From positions 1-64,000 of the forward strand of contig JADNRX010000228.1 of the NCBI GenBank assembly GCA_015501595.1: DNA of 64,000 nt. The letters are read 5' to 3'. Source of the stretch: Hymenopellis radicata (taxonomy: Eukaryota; Basidiomycota; Agaricomycetes; Agaricales; Physalacriaceae). A program made the translations under genes and the position numbers. The notes under the pieces are model-generated. The model was not told where the DNA came from. It was given only the letters and a program-made list of their open reading frames with translations, and ran no database searches. Below, one piece after another: positions 58,011 through 64,000 of this stretch (the stretch's first letter is position 1; each line of letters begins with the position of its first letter).

Positions 58011-59280
58011 TACACAAAGCCTAGGATTCTCGTGCAACGGACTATCATCTAGCCCTCTGGCTATCGATATGCATCCTCCTTCTCTTGCCGATGTCGAAAT
58101 GCGTTTACCGCACTCCTGTCTGAGCGCGTACAGTTTTGTCCTCGCGGCTGAGATGTACGCCGAAGCGCAACTGGACGCTTCATGCTCTGTGCGAACTACG
58201 CTTGCTGACACGCCGATGGCCCGGGCCCAGGGCAAAGTCGGGAAGAAAAGAGTGGCGAGCTCCGAGTCCAACGAGGAAAGGAACGATGATGGATGAAATG
58301 GATGATCATAAGAAAATATACCGAAACAGATCCTGTACATAAATCTCGCTAGAAGAAGAAATCGTCGAGGAAGGAAGTCGCAGTGAAGAAAACAAGATAT
58401 GTACAACGATAGTCGAAATGAAGAAAGGGCCAGCGGGGAAGAATAGAAATAAAGGAAGACAACAAAGAACAACACGCCGAATGCTTGATGTCCGAATCCG
58501 AAGGCCAAGGTCCCGTATGTTGTTAAGGCCCGGAAGCGAGACCTGGAACGCGTAGATGTGCCATTGACCGTCGAGAGTGTTGATGTGCTAACCGACAAGC
58601 CGAGAGTGGTGGAAATATGGTAGGTAGGTAGGTAGAAACGGCACCAGGTCCCAATCAGGAACGGCCGGGTGTGGAAATGTTATGGTGGGCGAGTCCCGAT
58701 TTCCACCTAATGCCTGAGCTGTCGAAGGGATATCTCCGCATTTAAGAAGGTGCCAACGACCCTCTGGACATTAGTTCAGAGACCGAAGTCCCGTTACCAA
58801 CCTATAGTTGGTCGCCCTCACTACATGAGAGGAAGAAAGAGAAAAAAGGAGAAAGAAAGCTCTGAATAAAGAATAGTAGATGGCGTTATTATGATAGCAT
58901 TGAGCTTCCACATTCAGCCCTGGCAAGCCTCTTGACGTTTCAACAATTATTTAAGGTGGAGGGACGACGATGAGAGCGGGGAGGAAACACATATATTGCC
59001 AGTACCGTATGCAAGTGCACTATTTCAGTTCCAAGTGCAGGAGTAGCGATATTAGATTCCAACTTCAAGCTAGTGTATTTGCCCCTTTGCCGTCCGAGTG
59101 GCTGCATGTACAGTTGATCGGCGGAATCCGCGAAAATACCCGGGGCTATATGGGAGTCGCAGTAGCTGAGTAGTGGGCTTGGGGCGAAGATAACATCTGG
59201 AGTTGCTGTGATGGTTCGCTATGCACTGAGATGAAGTGGACAGTGATGGCGACGATATGGTATTGCCTGATACTGATGCG
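58011..59280. other. gene-poor stretch with a short TAGG microsatellite
   Basis: A (GTAG)n run stands at about 58619-58636. Otherwise no coding segment could be supported on either strand. Confidence 0.45.
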
Positions 59281-59292
59281 TAGCGGGAAGGC

Positions 59293-59346
59293 GCAAAGGC
59301 GCGGACTGGTGCAAAGGCGCGGACTGGTGCAAAGGCGCGGACTGGT
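59293..59346 (+). repeat. three perfect copies of an 18-bp tandem repeat
   Basis: GCAAAGGCGCGGACTGGT is repeated three times without change (59293, 59311, 59329). The motif GGCGCAGAGGCGC recurs in varied form at about 59359, 59415, 59589 and 59635, so the whole 59.28-59.66 kb region is a loose GC-rich repeat field. Confidence 0.9.
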
Positions 59347-59659
59347 GCACCATGGAGGGGCGCAGAGGCGCGAACCCGGTTACACTCGCAGAGGCGAAGT
59401 GAGCTGTCCAGGCGGCGCAGAGGCGCGGGCGTACTGCTATAGGCTGTATGCCGGAGAGGCCTACTAGGATCAAGGTCATTGAGATAGGTGGCATCGCACG
59501 TCGTCGTGGGGGGCAATTTAATGTTCGAACGCTAGTGGCTCGTCATGTTCTCGTGTCGTCGTGGAAACGAGATGAGCCAGGCCGTGCTCGCAGAGGCGCA
59601 GTGGGCAGTAAAAATGGCGATGGCGGCGTACGCGGCGCGGAGGCGCAGGCGACGAGCAA

Positions 59660-60832
59660 GACGCCTGCCAGTTTCAACGGCTAGCTGGTTCCGGTGGGAC
59701 GAAGGCGTTGTAGAGCGGAAGTGATGGTCGAGGCGCCCGTGGTGGGTGGACATGGTGGTGTTAGTAAACCGTCAACTTGCTGCAGGAATCGCCAAAGGAG
59801 ACGCTGGGCCTGCAGAAATGGCACCATTACGTCCCACCTCGAATCTTGGCCGCACCGCGGCGGCGCAGATTCTTGGCGTTGTTGTTGCGGAGGAGGAGGA
59901 TGGTTCGAACCGTCAAGTCAGATCAATGAGCCGTGGAAATGAGGATTGATAGTCAATGCAGTCGCAGAGCGTGGTCCGTATCGGCAACGCCAACGAACTA
60001 GTCGTGCGACGCCATTTCCAGTAATAGTCCAAGTGCCTTGTCCTATGGTCAGTCAGTGTCATGTCGGAGGTCTGCAGATATGCGCTCGTCGGTTGCCGCA
60101 GTATCAAAACCTTCCATTTGTTCATTTCGTCGATGTCGTCCGCACGCTGGGATGAGACGACTGCGTGGAAAAACAAGGACACGGGTCTAGTTGTAGAAGT
60201 TGTCGTGTGATGCCGGGACGTTCGTTAATTACTGCAAATGTATGCGTTGATGTCGTCCATTTTCTGAGATAGGTCGAGTGCGCGAAAGGAAGGAGACGGG
60301 CCTAATTGTAGAACTCGGTGTTCGATGCCGGGCCTTGACGTGTATGCGTGGCGCGGAAGGCAGGCGATATTGGTCCATATGATGCGGGACAATTCAACTT
60401 GCTGTGATGCCTATAAAACCTGGAGGATTGAGATGTAACTCAGACGTGATAAGTGTACTGGCCGTGTCAAAAATCCTTATACATTCCATTCCGCCTCTCG
60501 CTGTCCCTCCAAACTGTCCGCAGTCCTGCTAGTTCGACTGCAGCAGATGCTCCACTGCCGATAACAGCCGCCAAGTCTTCCTGCGGGGCCGGATGACTAG
60601 CGCAAGAAAGGCTACCAAGTTCCCAGGTTGAAAAACGTGACATAGTTTTGCTCGTCGTTGAACAGAGAAAACTGAGTGCAGCAGAGATCGATCAGGGCAG
60701 ATGGACGCGGAGAATGCGTGTCCACCCGCGATCACGATCAAGCTACGGCCCACGTGGCATGCCACACTTTCTCTTAATAACTAACACTCATGATCGTTCC
60801 TCGCATTTTAATATAGCACATTTCTTACGGAA
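59660..60832. other. gene-poor stretch with a diverged direct repeat and the kinase upstream region
   Basis: The segments at about 60180-60220 and 60297-60335 share GGACACGGGTCTAGTTGTAG / GGAGACGGGCCTAATTGTAG and a following GATGCCGGG, giving a diverged repeat with about 117-bp spacing. From about 60598 the DNA matches the right edge of the window (63705 onwards) and is the promoter side of the kinase gene. Confidence 0.5.
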
Positions 60833-62328
60833 ATGTGGACGCGCAGACTCATGTTCCTTAACCATCACCTGCGTCGGCCAACGTTTCTTAGACTCTTCCG
60901 CTTCAATTCGACCTTGGCGACAGTCCCCTCTGGAGTCTCCAACCGCTGGCACTTTTCCGTTGGTCCCAATGGCGAGAGTGCTGTTGACTACAACTTCGCG
61001 TCCGAGGCACTGGGCATGCCTGCGTCGCGGGGTTATGGCTGGGCACGGTTAGACTTTGGGCAGAAAATTGGTCCAAATGAAAGGTATACCATTGAACGTA
61101 AATTAGGCTGGGGTATGCACTCGAGCACCTGGCTAGCTCGGGATACCCTAGACACCAAATTCGTCGCCATCAAGGTCTTGACGGGCTTTTGGACCCGGAT
61201 GTCTCGAAAGGGCGTTGCTCACGAGCCTAAAGTGTTGAGCGTTTTGGAAGCTGGAACGCGTACACCGCACTGCGTGCGTCTTTTAGAAGTCTTTGACCTT
61301 CCCGGCAAGAGTACGGCTGAGGGCGACCACATCTGCATTGTCACCCCCGTTTATCGCGATGACTTCCGGTCCTTCTCGTACCCATACGAGCATGTCAAGA
61401 ATGAGGACCTCCCTCTTCCCGTCGTTAAACGTGTTCTGCTGCACACGTTGCGTGGTATTGCATATGCTCATGCCCATGGCATCGTCCATACCGACATCAA
61501 GAGGGATAACATCTTCATTGACACGGGCATCACCGATCAAGAAATAGAGGACTTTCTACTCAAGAATCCACCCCGGCGACATGACCCGGAGATGTCTGAT
61601 GAGGGTATCGTCCAATCTGCCGTGTCTCAGACCTTTCCGCCCATATCCATGGAAGAGGCTGCCAAAGCCACCTATCTTCTCGCTGACTTTGGCTGCGGTC
61701 AGTCCTCACCTCCGATTTTTTGACAATATTCTTAACGCATCGCAGCGCAACCCACCTATATCCACCCAACCAGTACGATCATTACCGTAGCATTCCGCCC
61801 TCCCGAGGTCTTTCTGCGTGTAGGGTGGGACAAACCGGCTGATATCTGGGCGTTTGGTTGCCAGGTAAGCTCTATTAAATCTTCACATCATACAAGTCGC
61901 ACCTGAATGCAACATCTCAGATTTTCGAGCTGCTAATTGGGAAGTCACTTTTCTATTTCCAAAGGCATGAGGAACTCTCCGAGGTCGGAGCCATGCTATG
62001 GCAGATGGCTACCGTTACAGGCGACAGGTTTGACCCAGAAGACATCAAGAAATGTTCCGAGGTATCGGAGTTCTTTGAGCTCGATGGTTAGTACTCTCGG
62101 ACATCTTTGGAAACGCCAGGCTAACATAGGTCTCCAGGGAGTTTTAAAATGGCGGTTCCCGACAGAAACGTCGGGCATTGCCTGACGGTCAGCCAGCGTT
62201 TTGAGGGTGAGGAGGAACTTATCACGCCCGCAGCGGCTTTCATAAATCGGGCTTTGCGCATCGACCCAGACAAGCGCGCAAGCGCAGAAGAATTGCTGAA
62301 GGATCCTTGGTTTGAGGATGTTGTCTGA
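60833..62328 (+). CDS. SRPK-type serine/threonine protein kinase
   Basis: The start MWTRRLMFLNHHLRRPTFLR is basic and hydrophobic, possibly a targeting sequence. The kinase domain has YTIERKLGWGMHSSTWLARD (glycine loop), FVAIKVLTGFWT (ATP Lys), IAYAHAHGIVHTDIKRDNIF (catalytic HTDIK with Asn, typical of SRPK) and YLLADFGC (DFG). After an intron come TVAFRPPEVFLRVGWDKPAD, IWAFGCQIFELLIGKSLFYF and the C-lobe end RALRIDPDKRASAEELLKDP, WFEDVV. A short insert between catalytic loop and DFG stands in for the long SRPK spacer. SR-protein kinases phosphorylate Arg/Ser-rich splicing factors, and agarics carry large, divergent families of them. Four introns keep frame. A second copy begins at the right edge. 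Confidence 0.88.
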
Positions 62329-62470
62329 TCTTGCTTTCTACTACATACGTGACCTGTTTGCTATCGTTACATTGCTCTGCAAAAGCTATCCACTTGAAGA
62401 TCTACAGCCCACGTTTCTATCTTATTCATGGCCACGACATGGTAGGTCAAAAAAGTCATGGCTTTCCTTC

Positions 62471-62870
62471 ATGGTCTTATATCAAGCTATCCTCGCATCC
62501 ACAGCAGTGTTTCTGCCTCCGAATCCTCTCGTGACGTTGGACGAAGCTGTCGTCAGTGGCACCACCGACGGAAGGACGCATAAGTTTCTAGGAATACCTT
62601 ATGGCAAGCCACCGTACGCATTCCTCTCGCCCCTTCACCATTCCTTATGATTGCTGACGGTTGACGGGTACGAGATGTTGGCCTTGCGTGTCCCCAGCAG
62701 CCTGGGACCCAAATACAAGCGGTCTTCTTGAAGAGGTGGTAATTGTATGTTTGGTCGGATGCGCATCCTGAGTGAAAGTGCTCACAGGGTTTTTGAAGGT
62801 TCATTTACATTGTCAAACCTGATAAAGTCCTCCCGAATAATGGACTTGCAGCTGTATGTTCATTATGACA
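62471..62870 (+). pseudogene. relic of a second lipase gene, 5' part
   Basis: The signal-like start MVLYQAILASTAVFLPPNPL leads to VTLDEAVVSGTTDGRTHKFL, GIPYGKPP, the first exon of the lipase family (compare the intact gene at 42039). Further on, in changing frames, VGLACPQQPGT (matching FGPACPQQSG) and FIYIVKPDKVLPNNGLAAV (matching INVVKPADTQPHSGLPVAV) can be read. After that no oxyanion hole or Ser motif follows. It is a decayed 5' fragment placed just behind the kinase stop. It may come from the same ancestral gene copy as the 3' fragment at 56.1-56.7 kb, although the two now face opposite directions. Confidence 0.75.
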
Positions 62871-63704
62871 CTCCTGGTAGATGGTAATACTAATTGACGT
62901 GTAGATGTTCGAGTTCGCCTCTTCGTATGCCTTCGTGAACGCCGCCTCGTCCATGGGTGTCTGTCGTCTGTTGTGCGTTCAAATTGGTTCGAACTGAAAC
63001 CTGGAAAGGGAAAAGGGACGTTCCCGAAGCGTGCCCTGCTGGCTTCACTCAAGTTCGACGACCGTACATCATTGCTCACAAGTATTTACTGTCGGCGCTG
63101 AAGCGCTAACCCATCGTCAGCTTCTCAACACGACCGCGCGCAAAATACATGTCGATAGTGACGAATTGGCATGACGGTGTCCCGAACGCCAGCCAAATCT
63201 TTTGAAGAATATCGATACCTGAATATCAGAACCGGCACAACTGCGTGAGGAACGCGTTCCGTTACGAGCGATTTAGAAAGTGAAAAACGTTCCTTCTCAT
63301 GGAAGTAGGTGATGTTTAGAGCAAAGCCAAGTTCCTTGAGAACGCGGTTCGGCCCTTGGCGAGGCGAAGATAGTCAGAGACATCAGACAGCCGGCTGTTC
63401 ATCTCCTTCCTGCCGCAGTCGGCAAGAGGAAGGGACACGACTTACGTCGATATTAACACCGTGAAGTCTCATCAGGGCGAATTCTGCAACACCGGTGAGA
63501 CGGTAGATACAGAAACATAACGAATGATGTACCGTTGTATTCTTCATTGCCATCTGCCTCTTCAATCCATAAAAGCTCTAGCGATAAGGCCGTTCTTTCG
63601 ATAAATTTGTTGACTCTGGCCGCGAGAGACGCGTCGTAGGGTCTCGCGACACGAAGTGTCATGCGGTGCACACTCTGGAGAGGAGAAGTCGTTCGCAAAT
63701 CAGT
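62871..63704. other. stretch between lipase relic and second kinase copy
   Basis: The minus strand from 63453 to 63713 has an open frame (VARPYDASLAARVNKFIERT, ALSLELLWIEEADGNEEYN) that reads like protein and might be an exon of another decayed gene, but I cannot name it. Nothing else was supported. Confidence 0.4.
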
Positions 63705-64000
63705 CAAGCGCAAGAAAGGCTACCAAGGGCGTGCTTCCGGTCCCACCGAACACGCGAAGAGTTCCCATGTTGAAAAATGTGACATAGTCCTGCTCGTCGT
63801 TGAACAGAGAAAACTGAGTGCACCCGGGATCAGGGCAGATGGACGCGGAGAATGCGCGTCCACTAGCGCCCGCGATCACGATCAAGCTACGGTCCACGTG
63901 GTGTGCCACACTTTCTGTTAACTAACATCATGATCGTTCCTCGCATTTCTCATTTCTTACGTGCAGACTCATGTTCCTTACTCAACACCTGCGGCGGCCA
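63705..64000 (+). repeat. start of a tandem copy of the kinase gene, without its original ATG
   Basis: From AGCGCAAGAAAGGCTACCAAG the DNA matches 60598-60890 with scattered changes and a 33-bp insertion near 63727-63760. In the first copy the ATG stands in ACGGAAATGTGGACGCGCAG; here the text is ACGTGCAG, so that ATG is deleted. The in-frame ATGTTCCTTACTCAACACC at about 63971 corresponds to Met 7 of the first copy and could serve instead. The gene runs off the window, so its state cannot be judged. Confidence 0.85.

Noticed and set aside
57495..58598. Long minus-strand open frame of 367 codons
   Set aside because: Its protein has no coherent domain, and the recognisable MFS-like helices lie in other frames over the same DNA, so the frame is open by chance.
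1..64000. CRISPR arrays, bacterial operons, rRNA genes or phage modules
   Set aside because: None seen; intron structure and gene families are those of a fungal nuclear genome.

Overview
The window looks like nuclear DNA of a mushroom-forming basidiomycete (Agaricomycetes). Genes are dense and on both strands, and they are split by many introns of about 50 nt with GT..AG ends. The gene set fits: an SRPK-type kinase present as a tandem copy, an F-box leucine-rich gene, a GPI-type secreted protein, fungal MFS transporters, mitochondrial mL58 and KEOPS Bud32. There are no operons, and no plasmid, phage or CRISPR signals. All functional names come from reading conserved motifs by eye; no database search was possible.

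Layout. 1-7 kb: an acyl-CoA/4-coumarate-CoA-ligase-like enzyme (runs off the left edge), a small basic protein, branched-chain 2-oxoacid dehydrogenase E1-alpha and a single-pass membrane protein. 7-13.4 kb: SMC6 (with a one-base frame break just before Walker B) and a membrane protein made of two copies of a four-helix unit. 13.9-16.4 kb: a tandem duplication of mitochondrial ribosomal protein mL58 plus an NTF2-like gene, in which opposite members have decayed. 16.7-31 kb: a metabolic/transport block with a Dal5-type MFS permease, an HpcH/HpaI-type aldolase, an MFS exporter, an isocitrate-lyase-fold enzyme that has lost the catalytic Cys motif, a cation/proton exchanger and another MFS exporter. 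31-38 kb: mostly gene-poor, with one disordered protein gene and an intron-containing tRNA (probably Trp). 38-39.6 kb: BUD32 and, 131 bp upstream of it, a complete MITE with 81-bp terminal inverted repeats and an 8-bp target duplication. 40-50 kb: a GPI-type secreted protein, a type-B carboxylesterase/lipase, an unknown protein with a frame break, the elongation factor EAF and several small genes. 50.8-57.5 kb: a broken F-box gene, an alpha/beta hydrolase, the ubiquitin-conjugating enzyme UBC7, an inverted copy of the lipase 3' end, and a DUF202-like membrane protein. 57.5-64 kb: an MFS relic, GC-rich repeats, an SRPK-like kinase, a lipase 5' relic, and the start of a second tandem kinase copy at the right edge.

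The most interesting items are: (i) the 16.7-26.2 kb block, which pairs two lyases of the pyruvate/PEP-binding barrel superfamily with MFS transporters, one of them an isocitrate-lyase homologue whose KKCGH and SPSFNW motifs are both replaced; (ii) the new MITE at BUD32; (iii) the reciprocal decay of the mL58/NTF2-like duplication; and (iv) dispersed pieces of a second lipase gene. Several otherwise good genes (SMC6, UBC7, the 45-kb gene) differ from an intact frame by one base. Since SMC6 and UBC7 are expected to be functional, consensus errors should be tested before calling them pseudogenes.
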